Positions 45,540-53,590 of a stretch of DNA of 57,566 nucleotides are shown one piece after another. Every line of letters begins with the position of its first letter. Within the stretch, counting starts at the first letter, position 1. The stretch covers positions 50,350 to 107,915 of the forward strand of contig CADEFQ010000004.1 in NCBI GenBank assembly GCA_902826635.1. The letters run 5' to 3'. The notes under the pieces were generated by a model. The model had not been told where the DNA came from. It saw only the letters and a list, made by a program, of their open reading frames with translations, and made no database searches. This stretch comes from an uncultured Pseudomonadota bacterium (GTDB taxonomy: Bacteria; Pseudomonadota; Gammaproteobacteria; Steroidobacterales; Steroidobacteraceae). The position numbers were made by a program, and so were the translations under genes.

Positions 45540-45584
45540 ATGCCTTGGTTGTTGCTGGTGCTCGCCGGACTCTACCGGGGGTAG
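45540..45584 (+). pseudogene. Possible truncated SMR-type transporter start
   Basis: A 14-codon frame, MPWLLLVLAGLYRG then stop, starts at 45540 with GGAGAG 4 bases upstream. Its opening resembles the N-terminus of small multidrug resistance proteins of the SugE/EmrE type, which begin with a Trp and a hydrophobic run ending AGL. The frame ends inside the greB 3' end. It could be a remnant of a lost gene or pure coincidence. Low certainty. Confidence 0.25.
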
Positions 45585-46072
45585 TCGACGCCGACGATCG
45601 CGTAGCTGCGCTGTCCTTCCGGCGCGTGCACGATGACCTCGTCGTCGAGTCGCTTGCCGAGGAGCGCGCGCGCGAGCGGTGCGTCCATGCTGATGTAACC
45701 CGGCGCCGCATCGAATTCGTCGGGGCCGACGATTCGCACGCGCAGCTCGCGCCGGTCCTCGGCCTCGAGCGTGACCCACGCGCCGAAGAACACGCGCTGC
45801 GCATCGGACGGTGGCCGTTCGACCACCACCATGCCGTCGAGCCGCTGGCGCAGGAAGCGCACGCGTCGGTCGATCTCGCGCAGGCGCCGTTTGCCGTAGG
45901 TGTATTCGGCATTCTCAGAACGATCCCCCTGTGCAGCCGCTTCAGAGACCGCCTGCGTGACCTGCGGTCGCTCGACCCGCCAGAGCCGTTCCAGTTCGGC
46001 CTTGAGGCGGGCGTGACCCTCGGCGGTGATGAAGCGGGAACCGGGGGTCTGCGGCGGGCGATAGCGGCTCAT
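45572..46072 (-). CDS. greB: Transcription elongation factor GreB
   Basis: GreB rescues backtracked RNA polymerase by stimulating transcript cleavage. The 166-residue protein has the N-terminal coiled coil (YRPPQTPGSRFITAEGHARL, then ENAEYTYGKRRLREIDRRVR with the acidic tip DRSENAEY) and the C-terminal FKBP-like domain (YISMDAPLARALLGKRLDDEVIV). The YTYGKRRLREIDRRVRFL sequence supports GreB over GreA. The ATG at 46072 is preferred to an in-frame upstream start because the family sequence begins there. It converges on homospermidine synthase. Confidence 0.93.
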   Translation of the reverse strand: MSRYRPPQTPGSRFITAEGHARLKAELERLWRVERPQVTQAVSEAAAQGDRSENAEYTYGKRRLREIDRRVRFLRQRLDGMVVVERPPSDAQRVFFGAWVTLEAEDRRELRVRIVGPDEFDAAPGYISMDAPLARALLGKRLDDEVIVHAPEGQRSYAIVGVDYPR

Positions 46073-46185
46073 GGGGCGGGGATTCTCGTGTTTTTTGCGC
46101 CAGTTCTCATCTCCGGCGGCCGCTGCCCGGGGGAATGTGTCCGGGCTCACAGTCTCCCGGGGGCGGCGCGACTAGCCTAGGCCCC

Positions 46186-46383
46186 ATGTCCGCGCGGTAT
46201 TACACGCATTTCGTGACCCCGGCCGACGAAGCCCGGCAAGCGCATGAGTGGAGCGGTGTGGTCGAACTGGGGCGAGAGCTCGATCAGCGCGCCGGCACGG
46301 GCGAGCTGGCGAAGCTGCTCGCGCAGAGCTTCGAACTCGACTGCGAGGACATCCGGATTTTGCACTGGGCGAGGCTGCATTGA
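46186..46383 (+). CDS. Small hypothetical protein
   Basis: The 65-residue protein (MSARYYTHFVTPADEARQAH and on to LDCEDIRILHWARLH) is soluble and not recognised. It is plausible as a real gene because TAGCCT (46173-46178) ends 7 bases before the ATG, as at several other genes here, and an intrinsic terminator follows 55 bases after the stop. It sits between greB and the DUF748 gene. No function is proposed. Confidence 0.65.
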   Translation: MSARYYTHFVTPADEARQAHEWSGVVELGRELDQRAGTGELAKLLAQSFELDCEDIRILHWARLH

Positions 46384-46400
46384 TTCATTGAGATCCCCTG

Positions 46401-46431
46401 GCGGACTTCCTTCCCTTCATTGAAAGTCCGC
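46401..46431 (+). other. Stem-loop preceding the terminator
   Basis: GCGGACTT (46401-46408) pairs with AAGTCCGC (46424-46431) around a 15-base loop, 8 bases before the terminator hairpin. Two stem-loops in a row ending in a T-tract could be the 3' structure of the preceding small gene or a short noncoding RNA. I see no ORF in the stretch. Confidence 0.45.
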
Positions 46432-46438
46432 ATACTGC

Positions 46439-46471
46439 GACCCCGGCCTCAAAAACCGGGGTCTTTTTTTT
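46439..46471 (+). terminator. Strong intrinsic terminator
   Basis: GACCCCGG (46439-46446) pairs with CCGGGGTC (46456-46463) across a 9-base loop and is followed by eight T residues (46464-46471). This is the clearest rho-independent terminator in the window, on the plus strand after the small hypothetical gene. The DUF748 gene must therefore be transcribed from a point downstream or by readthrough. Confidence 0.92.
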
Positions 46472-46488
46472 CGGGTGTGGGGATCGCC

Positions 46489-49362
46489 ATGCGCTGGATC
46501 AAACCGCTCGCGTGGACCGTTGCGATCCTCGCCGCGCTGCTCGGCGCCTATGCGTGGGCGGGCTACCGGCTTGCGCCACGTCTCATCCAGTCGAAGCTCC
46601 CGCAGGCGGTTGCCGCTGCGACCGGGCAGCGGCTCGCGCTCGGGGAGGTGCGGGTCGATCCGTTCCGATGGTCCGTCGACGTGGCGGATATCGCGCTGAC
46701 TGAACCCGGCGGCACGGCGCTCTTCGCCGCGAAGCGCCTGTTCGTCGATGCCGAACTGAGCTCGCTGTGGCGGCGCGCCGTCGTACTGCGCGCGATCGTA
46801 CTCGATGCGCCCACCGTCAATCTCGTGCTGCGCGCCGACGGCAGCCTGAACCTCATCGACGCGCTCGCTCTGAAGGCGTCGCCCGCGCCTGCGCGATCCG
46901 CCGGCGAGCCGCTGCGCATCGAGATTGCCGACTTCCGGATCAACCAAGGCGAGATCGATGCGGCCGACATGCGCCCGGCGCGGCCGATCCATGAACGCTT
47001 CGCGCCGATCAACGTGCGCGTGCAGAACTTTTCGACGATGGCCGGGGGCGAGGGCAGCTTTCATGTCGCCGGTCGCGGTGCGCATGGCGAGGCGCTGACG
47101 CTCAGCGGGCAGGTCGCGGTGCAGCCCTTCGCGCTCGAGGGTGCGCTCGCGTTGCAGGGGCTCGCTGCGACCACGGCCTGGCAGCTCGCCGGCGAATACG
47201 ATCGCATCGCGCCGCCGGCGGGCCGTATCGACGTGAAGGCGCGTTACCGCGTTGCCTCGACCGTGGGCGGCGTGCGTATCCAACTCGCCGCCATCGACCT
47301 CGATGCGCGCGATCTCGCCGTGCGCGCCCCGGGGTCGGACAGCGACTGGATCAGGATCGCGGGCCTCTCGGCGAGCGGGGCCAGTGTGGACGTGCACGAT
47401 TCGCTCGTGCGCGTGCCGGAGATTCGCGTGCGCGGTCTCGACGTGCGCGCCTGGTCGGGCGAGGATGGCAGGATCAACCTCGAAGCGCTGGCTCCCCGGC
47501 GCGCCGACGTGCCCGCCGCGCCGGACGGGAGCCGCGATCGCTGGCAGATCGAAGTGCCGCAACTGCGCGTCACGGATTCGCGGATCGAGTACGAGGATCG
47601 GGAAGCGCCGACGCCGGTGAAATACCTGATGGCGCCGTTCGCACTCGATGTCGACGGATACGCGACCGACGCCGCGGCGGTGAGGATTGCGCTCCGTTCG
47701 GGTTTCAACGACGGTCACCTCGAAGTGAAAGGCGACTGGCGGCTCGACAATTCGGGCGGCGCGTTCGAAATCAACGCCGGGAAGCTGCCGGTGCTTTTCA
47801 CGCAGCCTTACCTCGAGCGCACGACCGATCTGATCCTGGAAAGCGGGCAAGTCTCGGTGCAGGGCAAGGCCGCCGTGGCGCGGACCGCCGGAGCGCCGGC
47901 GCAGGTCGAATTCGACGGCGGCGCGACCCTCGCGGACTTCCACAGCGTCGATCGCGCGCTGCGCGAGGATTTCGTGAAATTCGGCCAACTCGCGCTCACG
48001 GGCGTGAGCTACCGGTCGACGCCGGCGTCGCTGCGCATCCGCGACGTGCTGGCGCGCCGCGCCTATTTCAAGTTCGTGATCGCGCCCGATCAGACGACCA
48101 ACATTGCCGATGTGCTCGCGCCACCGCGGCTGCGGAGCGTGCGGGCGCGCGGGATTGCCGCGCCCGCTGCTTCGCCGCCGCCGGGGAACGCGCTGAAAAT
48201 GCGCATCGACCGCATTCGTGTCGCCGAAAGCGCGGCGAGTTTCGCCGACCTCTCGATCCGCCCGAACTTCGCAACCGGGATCGAGGGCCTCGGCGGTACC
48301 GTGACCGGACTGTCCTCGGATCCGGCCGCGCGGGCCGACGTGAAGCTCGACGGCAAGGTCGATCGTTACGCACCGGTCGAAATTCGCGGCCAGGTCAACT
48401 ATCTCGCGGCGAGTTCCTACACGAACATCGCCGCGAGCTTCAGCAACATCGAGCTGCCGACCTTCACGCCGTACTCCGGCAAGTTCATGGGCTACAAGAT
48501 CGAGAAGGGCAAGCTGAACGCGAAGTTCGAATACCTGATCGAAAACCGCAAGCTCGACGCAAGGCACAAGTTCGTGCTCGACCAGTTCACGCTCGGAGAG
48601 CGCGTGGACAGCGAGGCCGCCCTCCATCTGCCGATGAAACTGGCCGTTGCGCTGCTGAAGGACAGGAATGGAGTCATCGACCTCGACCTGCCGGTCACTG
48701 GATCGCTCGATGACCCGAAGTTCCGCGTCGGTCCGCTCGTGTGGAAGGCGCTGAAGAACCTGCTCGTGAAGGTCGCCACTGCACCGTTCGCATTGATCGG
48801 CTCGTTGTTCGGCGCGGGCGAGGAAGTAAGGTTCGTCGATTTCGCGTTCGGCAGCGCCGCACTCGATGCGACGGCGCAAGAGCGACTCGCCAATGTCGGC
48901 AAGGCGCTCACGGATCGGCCGCAGCTCAAGCTCGAAGTGCCCCTGGTCGCGGATGTGGAGCGCGATCGCGCCGCGCTCGCCGAGCAGCGTTTCGATGTGT
49001 TGCTCGGGGGCGCAGCGGTGCGCGCGTTACGCACGGGCAATCCCGGCGCGTACCAGGCGGCGCTCGATGGCGCGTGGCGCGAGCTGACCGGGGAGAAAGC
49101 CGCGCCGCGGCCGGAGCGATCAAGGGACGAGGACAAGGCAGCCTGGGCGCTGCGCACGCTCGATGCCGGTGAAGCCGCGCTGCGCTCCCGCATCGTCGTC
49201 GCGGACACCGAAGTGGCGGCGCTCGCGAGGGAGCGGGCCGACGCCGTGCGCGACGCACTCATCGCGAGCACCGGACTCGACCCGGCGCGGGTGTTCGTCG
49301 TCACCGGCGAATCGGACGCCGGCGCGACGAGCGGTGTGCGCCTTGCGCTCAAGGTGGAGTGA
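46489..49362 (+). CDS. AsmA-like DUF748 family envelope protein
   Basis: The 957-residue protein has an N-terminal membrane helix (LAWTVAILAALLGAYAWAGYR), then long beta-rich repeats typical of AsmA/DUF748 proteins (ALGEVRVDPFRWSVDVADIAL, KFMGYKIEKGKLNAKFEYLIEN, DLDLPVTGSLDDPKFRVGPLVWKALKNLLVKVATAPFALIGSLFG). The C-terminal segment VRFVDFAFGSAALDATAQERLANVGKAL looks like the small OmpA-like domain seen in this family. AsmA-like proteins are thought to bridge lipids or phospholipids across the periplasm. I use the ATG at 46489; the earlier in-frame start lies inside the terminator. Confidence 0.9.
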   Translation: MRWIKPLAWTVAILAALLGAYAWAGYRLAPRLIQSKLPQAVAAATGQRLALGEVRVDPFRWSVDVADIALTEPGGTALFAAKRLFVDAELSSLWRRAVVLRAIVLDAPTVNLVLRADGSLNLIDALALKASPAPARSAGEPLRIEIADFRINQGEIDAADMRPARPIHERFAPINVRVQNFSTMAGGEGSFHVAGRGAHGEALTLSGQVAVQPFALEGALALQGLAATTAWQLAGEYDRIAPPAGRIDVKARYRVASTVGGVRIQLAAIDLDARDLAVRAPGSDSDWIRIAGLSASGASVDVHDSLVRVPEIRVRGLDVRAWSGEDGRINLEALAPRRADVPAAPDGSRDRWQIEVPQLRVTDSRIEYEDREAPTPVKYLMAPFALDVDGYATDAAAVRIALRSGFNDGHLEVKGDWRLDNSGGAFEINAGKLPVLFTQPYLERTTDLILESGQVSVQGKAAVARTAGAPAQVEFDGGATLADFHSVDRALREDFVKFGQLALTGVSYRSTPASLRIRDVLARRAYFKFVIAPDQTTNIADVLAPPRLRSVRARGIAAPAASPPPGNALKMRIDRIRVAESAASFADLSIRPNFATGIEGLGGTVTGLSSDPAARADVKLDGKVDRYAPVEIRGQVNYLAASSYTNIAASFSNIELPTFTPYSGKFMGYKIEKGKLNAKFEYLIENRKLDARHKFVLDQFTLGERVDSEAALHLPMKLAVALLKDRNGVIDLDLPVTGSLDDPKFRVGPLVWKALKNLLVKVATAPFALIGSLFGAGEEVRFVDFAFGSAALDATAQERLANVGKALTDRPQLKLEVPLVADVERDRAALAEQRFDVLLGGAAVRALRTGNPGAYQAALDGAWRELTGEKAAPRPERSRDEDKAAWALRTLDAGEAALRSRIVVADTEVAALARERADAVRDALIASTGLDPARVFVVTGESDAGATSGVRLALKVE

Positions 49363-49382
49363 TCGCCCGCTATACTGATGCG

Positions 49383-51440
49383 ATGCGAACACTCCTCAGC
49401 ACCGCCGCGGTCACGGTTCTGGCCGCCTGCGCAGCGCCCGCTCCCGCCCCGCAAGCTCCCGCCGCCGCAGTCGTTCCGCCCGCGCCGCCGCTTCCGAGCG
49501 GCCTGCTGCTCGCGGGTTACGACCGCAGCGTGCGGCCGCAGGACGACCTTTACGGATTTACCGGCAACAAGTGGCTCGACGACACGGAAATCCCGGCCGA
49601 CCGCTCGAGCTGGGGCACGTTCTCGATCCTCGACGAGAAGGCCGAGAGCGACCTGCGCGCCATCGCCGAGGAGGCTGCGCAGCGCACCGACCAAACGCCG
49701 GGTAGCGATTCGCAGAAGATCGGTGACCTGTACGCGAGCTTCATGGACGAGCAGGCGGTCGACGCGGCGGGCCTCACGCCGCTCGAGCCGCGGTTTGCGC
49801 GTATCCGCCAGATCCTCACGCAGGCCGACGTGGTGCGCTTCCTCGGTGAGTCGCAACGCGTCCTGCAGCGGGTGCCGCTCAACTATTTCGTTTCGCAGGA
49901 TGCGGGGGATGCCACGCGCTACATAGGCATTCTCGCGCAGGGCGGGCTGTCGATGCCCGACCGCGACTACTACCTGAAGCAGGATCCGAAGAACGCGGCG
50001 TTTCGCAAGCAGCACCTCGCGTACATCGGGCAGATGCTCACGCTCGCGGGCGCGAAGAATGCCGCCGCGCGCGCGAAGCGCATCGCTGCGCTCGAGACTG
50101 CGATCGCGGCGTTGCAATGGACCAAGGTGCAGAACCGCGATCCGGTCGCGACCTACAACAAGCAGACGCCGACACAGCTCGCGCAGCTCGCACCCGGTTT
50201 CGACTGGGCCGCTTTCTTCGACGCGGCCGGCGTGCCCGCGGCCGCGGTCGACGTGAACCAGCCGACCTATGTGCAGGCGCTGTCGGAACTGATCCGCGCG
50301 ACTCCGGTGTCGAGCTGGCGCGAATACTTTTTCTTCGAGCTGCTCGACGTGTCGGCGCCGTACCTCGCTGCGCCGTTCGCGTCGGCGCATTTCGACTTCC
50401 ACGGCAAGGCGCTGCAGGGGGTGCAGGAGCAGCCCGCGCGCTGGAAGCGCGGTGTCTCGTTCGTCGACGCAAATGTCGGCCAGCTCGCCGGCAAGGAATA
50501 CGTGGCGCGCCATTTCACGCCGGAGTCGAAGGCGCGCATCAAAGCGCTCGTTGCGAACCTGCTCGAGGCGTTCGACCACTCGATCGACACGCTCGCGTGG
50601 ATGAGTCCCGCGACGCGCGCGGCCGCGAAGGTCAAGCTCGGCAAGTTCTCCGTGAAGGTCGGCTACCCCGACAAGTGGCAGGACTACAGCGCGCTCACGA
50701 TCACGCGGGGCGACCTGTACGGCAATGTGCAGCGCGCGACTGAATTCGAATTCAACCGCACCGTCGCGCGGCTCGGCGGGCCGATTGACCGGACCGAATG
50801 GCTGTTGACGCCGCAGACCGTCAACGCCTACTACAACCCGGTGATGAATGAGATCGTGTTCCCGGCGGCGATCCTGCAGCCGCCGTATTTCGATGCGTCG
50901 GTCGACGACGCGGTCAACTACGGCGCCATCGGTGGCGTGATCGGCCACGAGATCAGCCACGGCTTCGACGATTCGGGCCGCCAGTACGACGGCGACGGGA
51001 ACTTGCGCGACTGGTGGACGCCCGGGGATGCCGCACGCTTCAAGGCGCTCGCCGACAGGCTCGTGGCGCAGTACGACGCGTACACGGTGCTCGACGGCGA
51101 GCACCTGAACGGCCGCCTCACGCTCGGCGAGAACATCGGCGACCTGTCCGGCATCGCGGTCGCGTATCGCGCCTACCGGATCTCGCTCGGCGGCAAACCC
51201 GCGCCGGAGATCGATGGTTTCACCGGCGATCAGCGCTTCTACCTTGGGTGGTCCCAGGGCTGGCGCTGGAAGTACCGGGAAAACAACTTGCGGATGCGGC
51301 TCGTGACCGACCCGCACAGCCCGGCACAGTTCCGCGTCGACGGCGTCGTGACGAACGTGGACGAGTTCTACAGCGCCTTCGGCGTCGACGTGGGCGACAA
51401 ACTGTATCGTGCGCCCGCCGATCGTGTGAAAATCTGGTAG
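49383..51440 (+). CDS. M13 family metallopeptidase (neprilysin/PepO-like), lipoprotein
   Basis: The 685-residue protein has a lipoprotein signal (LLSTAAVTVLAAC) and Pro/Ala linker, then the M13 fold. The zinc motif HEISH lies at residues 522-526 in GGVIGHEISHGFDDSGRQYD, with GENIGDLSG for the third ligand, and NAYYNPVMNEIVFPAAILQPPY for substrate binding. It probably cleaves peptides at the periplasmic face. TATACT (49371-49376) ends 6 bases before the ATG at 49383, with no Shine-Dalgarno sequence, consistent with a leaderless transcript. Confidence 0.94.
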   Translation: MRTLLSTAAVTVLAACAAPAPAPQAPAAAVVPPAPPLPSGLLLAGYDRSVRPQDDLYGFTGNKWLDDTEIPADRSSWGTFSILDEKAESDLRAIAEEAAQRTDQTPGSDSQKIGDLYASFMDEQAVDAAGLTPLEPRFARIRQILTQADVVRFLGESQRVLQRVPLNYFVSQDAGDATRYIGILAQGGLSMPDRDYYLKQDPKNAAFRKQHLAYIGQMLTLAGAKNAAARAKRIAALETAIAALQWTKVQNRDPVATYNKQTPTQLAQLAPGFDWAAFFDAAGVPAAAVDVNQPTYVQALSELIRATPVSSWREYFFFELLDVSAPYLAAPFASAHFDFHGKALQGVQEQPARWKRGVSFVDANVGQLAGKEYVARHFTPESKARIKALVANLLEAFDHSIDTLAWMSPATRAAAKVKLGKFSVKVGYPDKWQDYSALTITRGDLYGNVQRATEFEFNRTVARLGGPIDRTEWLLTPQTVNAYYNPVMNEIVFPAAILQPPYFDASVDDAVNYGAIGGVIGHEISHGFDDSGRQYDGDGNLRDWWTPGDAARFKALADRLVAQYDAYTVLDGEHLNGRLTLGENIGDLSGIAVAYRAYRISLGGKPAPEIDGFTGDQRFYLGWSQGWRWKYRENNLRMRLVTDPHSPAQFRVDGVVTNVDEFYSAFGVDVGDKLYRAPADRVKIW

Positions 51441-51467
51441 CGATCCATCGAGACACGGAGAAAGACC

Positions 51468-52106
51468 ATGCGCGCGCTGAAACTCGTCTTCGTTGCGGCC
51501 GTGGGCCTCGTGCTCTCGGGCTGTGGCTACAATTCGCTGCAGTCGCAGGACGAAGCGGTGAAATCCGCGTGGTCCGAAGTGGTGAACCAGTACCAGCGGC
51601 GCGCCGACCTCGTGCCGAACCTCGTCGCGACCGTGAAGGGCTTCGCGCAGCAGGAGCAGACGGTGCTGCTCGGCGTGACCGAGGCGCGCGCGAAAGTCGG
51701 CTCGATCCAGGTCACGCCCGAGCTGCTCGACAATCCCGCGGCGCTCGCGAAATTCCAGGCGGCGCAGGGCGAACTGACCACTGCGTTGAAGAGCCTGCTT
51801 GCGGTCACCGAGAACTACCCGGACCTGAAGTCGAACACGAACTTCCTCGAACTGCAGGCGCAGCTCGAAGGCACCGAGAATCGCATCGCCGTGGCGCGCA
51901 ACCGCTATATCGCCGCGGTCCAGCAGTTCAACACCACCGTCCGTTCGTTCCCGACGAACCTCACGGCGATGCTCTTCAAGTTCAAGGTGAAGCCGAACTT
52001 CGCGGTCGAGAACGAAGCGGAGATCGCAAAACCGCCCGCCGTCGACTTCGGCGCCGCGAAGCCACCGGGGGCGCCCGAGCCGAAGCCGATGATGCCGACG
52101 ACCTGA
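51468..52106 (+). CDS. LemA family lipoprotein
   Basis: The 212-residue protein has a lipoprotein signal (MRALKLVFVAAVGLVLSGC) and the LemA helical body: AVKSAWSEVVNQYQRRADLVPNLVATVKGFA, LTTALKSLLAVTENYPDLKSN, FLELQAQLEGTENRIAVARNRYIAAVQQFN, and PTNLTAMLFKFKVKPNF. GGAGAAAGACC upstream of the ATG provides a ribosome binding site. It is followed by two TPM-domain genes, a well-known neighbourhood (LemA with YgcG-like proteins) linked to envelope maintenance, but the biochemical role is not settled. Confidence 0.95.
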   Translation: MRALKLVFVAAVGLVLSGCGYNSLQSQDEAVKSAWSEVVNQYQRRADLVPNLVATVKGFAQQEQTVLLGVTEARAKVGSIQVTPELLDNPAALAKFQAAQGELTTALKSLLAVTENYPDLKSNTNFLELQAQLEGTENRIAVARNRYIAAVQQFNTTVRSFPTNLTAMLFKFKVKPNFAVENEAEIAKPPAVDFGAAKPPGAPEPKPMMPTT

Positions 52107-52125
52107 GGGCGCGGGCGCTGCCGTC

Positions 52126-53016
52126 ATGAAACCCATGCGCTCGCTCGCTGTGGGCGCGGCGCTCGCCCTGCTGGGCGCTGCCGCGCTGGCACAGGGCCCG
52201 CAGCCGATTCCGCCACTCGCGGCGCGGGTCACCGATACCACGGGAACGCTCACGGCCGGTGAGCGCGCGTCGCTCGAGGCGAAGCTCGAGGCGTTCGAGC
52301 GCGAGAAGGGCGCACAGGTCGCGGTGCTGATGGTGCCGACCACGGCGCCCGAGGAAATCGCGCAGTATTCGATCCGGGTGGTCGACGCCTGGAAGCTCGG
52401 GCGCGCGAAACCCGACGACGGGGCGCTGCTGCTGATCGCGAAAGATGATCGCCGCCTGCGCATCGAGGTCGGTTACGGCCTCGAGGGCGTGCTGCCCGAC
52501 GCCATCGCGAGTCGCATCATCCGCGAGGTGATCGCACCACGGTTCAAGTCGAACGACTACTACGGCGGTATCGATGCGGGCGTCGATCGCATGCTCGGCG
52601 TGATCCGCGGCGAGCCGCTGCCGCCACCGGAAAAAGGGTGGCAGGGTGGGGACAATCCGGCCGTCGGGCTGCAACTGCTGCCGATGCTGTTCTTCGGCGT
52701 GCTGATCCTGTCCGGCATCCTGCGCGCGATCTTCGGGCGTGGTTTCGGTTCACTGCTGACGGGTGGCGCGATCGGCGTCATCGTTTACGTGATGCTCACG
52801 GCACTCGGCCTGTCGATCGTGGCCGGCATCGGCGCGTGGCTCCTGTCGCTGCTGATGTCTGCGCTCGGCGGTGCCAACTGGTCGAGCGGACCACGCCACG
52901 GTGGCTGGGGCGGCGGCTGGGGCGGTGGTGGTTTCGGCGGCGGAGGCTTTGGAGGGGGCGGTTTCAGCGGCGGTGGCGGCGGTTTTGGAGGCGGCGGCGC
53001 CTCGGGGAGTTGGTGA
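52126..53016 (+). CDS. TPM-domain (YgcG-like) membrane protein, Gly-rich tail
   Basis: The 296-residue protein has a Sec signal (SLAVGAALALLGAAALAQG), a TPM domain with the recognisable ARVTDTTGTLTAGERASLEAKL, GAQVAVLMVPTTAPEEIAQYSIRVV, and RLRIEVGYGLEGVLPDAIASRII, two or three membrane helices (LLPMLFFGVLILSGIL, GAIGVIVYVMLTALGLSIV), and a Gly-rich C-terminal tail (about 52900-53010, residues 260-296). The tail is low-complexity and typical of YgcG proteins. It is between LemA and a second TPM gene, whose ATG follows its stop without a gap. Confidence 0.93.
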   Translation: MKPMRSLAVGAALALLGAAALAQGPQPIPPLAARVTDTTGTLTAGERASLEAKLEAFEREKGAQVAVLMVPTTAPEEIAQYSIRVVDAWKLGRAKPDDGALLLIAKDDRRLRIEVGYGLEGVLPDAIASRIIREVIAPRFKSNDYYGGIDAGVDRMLGVIRGEPLPPPEKGWQGGDNPAVGLQLLPMLFFGVLILSGILRAIFGRGFGSLLTGGAIGVIVYVMLTALGLSIVAGIGAWLLSLLMSALGGANWSSGPRHGGWGGGWGGGGFGGGGFGGGGFSGGGGGFGGGGASGSW

Positions 53017-53508
53017 ATGTCGCGCTGGCTGAGACATCTCTTCATGCCTTACTGGCTCACGCGCCGGCGTTTCGATCGCGCCGCGTGCACGGCGATCGAA
53101 CGGGCGGTCGGCGAGGTCGAAAGCCGGCACGCCGGCGAGATCCGGGTCGCGATCGAAACTGCGCTCGATCTGTCCGATCTCTACTACGGTGTCACGGCGC
53201 GCAAGCGCGCGCTCGCCGTGTTCGGCCTGCTCGGCGTGTGGGACACGGCGGGCAACAACGGCGTGCTGATCCATGTGCTGATGGCCGATCACAATGTCGA
53301 GATCGTCGCCGATCGCGGCATCGCGGCGCGCGTGCCGCAGTCGGACTGGGAGGCGATCTGTCGCCGGATGCAGACTGCGTTCCGTGCCGGTCGCTACGGC
53401 GAAGGCGTGGCCGACGGCGTGCGCGCGGTGGGCGACGTGCTGGCGCGGCACTTTCCCAACGACGGCGGCGACCGGAACGAGCAGCGAAACGCGCCGGTCA
53501 TCTTTTAG
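53017..53508 (+). CDS. TPM-domain protein without signal peptide
   Basis: The 163-residue protein is a single TPM-like domain: FDRAACTAIERAVGEVESRHAG, IRVAIETALDLSDLYYGVTARKRALAVFGLL, GVLIHVLMADHNVEIVADRGIAARV, and FRAGRYGEGVADGVRAVGDVLA. There is no signal or membrane segment. It lies directly downstream of the Gly-rich TPM membrane protein, with its ATG next to that gene's stop. Such second TPM proteins in LemA clusters may work as a cytosolic partner; role unknown. Confidence 0.88.
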   Translation: MSRWLRHLFMPYWLTRRRFDRAACTAIERAVGEVESRHAGEIRVAIETALDLSDLYYGVTARKRALAVFGLLGVWDTAGNNGVLIHVLMADHNVEIVADRGIAARVPQSDWEAICRRMQTAFRAGRYGEGVADGVRAVGDVLARHFPNDGGDRNEQRNAPVIF

Positions 53509-53590
53509 GCGGGTGAACTCAGGGTTTGGCTGAACACAGCACGCGCAATTCCGGCTACTCGCTGTTCTCCAACGATGCGATAATTTCCTG

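Noticed and set aside
46420-46488. Upstream in-frame start for the DUF748 gene
   Set aside because: It would put the start of the protein inside the hairpin and T-tract of an intrinsic terminator; the membrane helix begins naturally at the ATG at 46489.
48492-52463. Open frame of more than 1300 codons on the minus strand opposite the M13/LemA/TPM genes
   Set aside because: It overlaps four well-supported plus-strand genes, has no recognised domain, and its residue composition is that of a shadow frame.
52900-53010. Gly-rich nucleotide repeats
   Set aside because: These encode the normal Gly-rich tail of a YgcG-like TPM protein, not a DNA repeat element.
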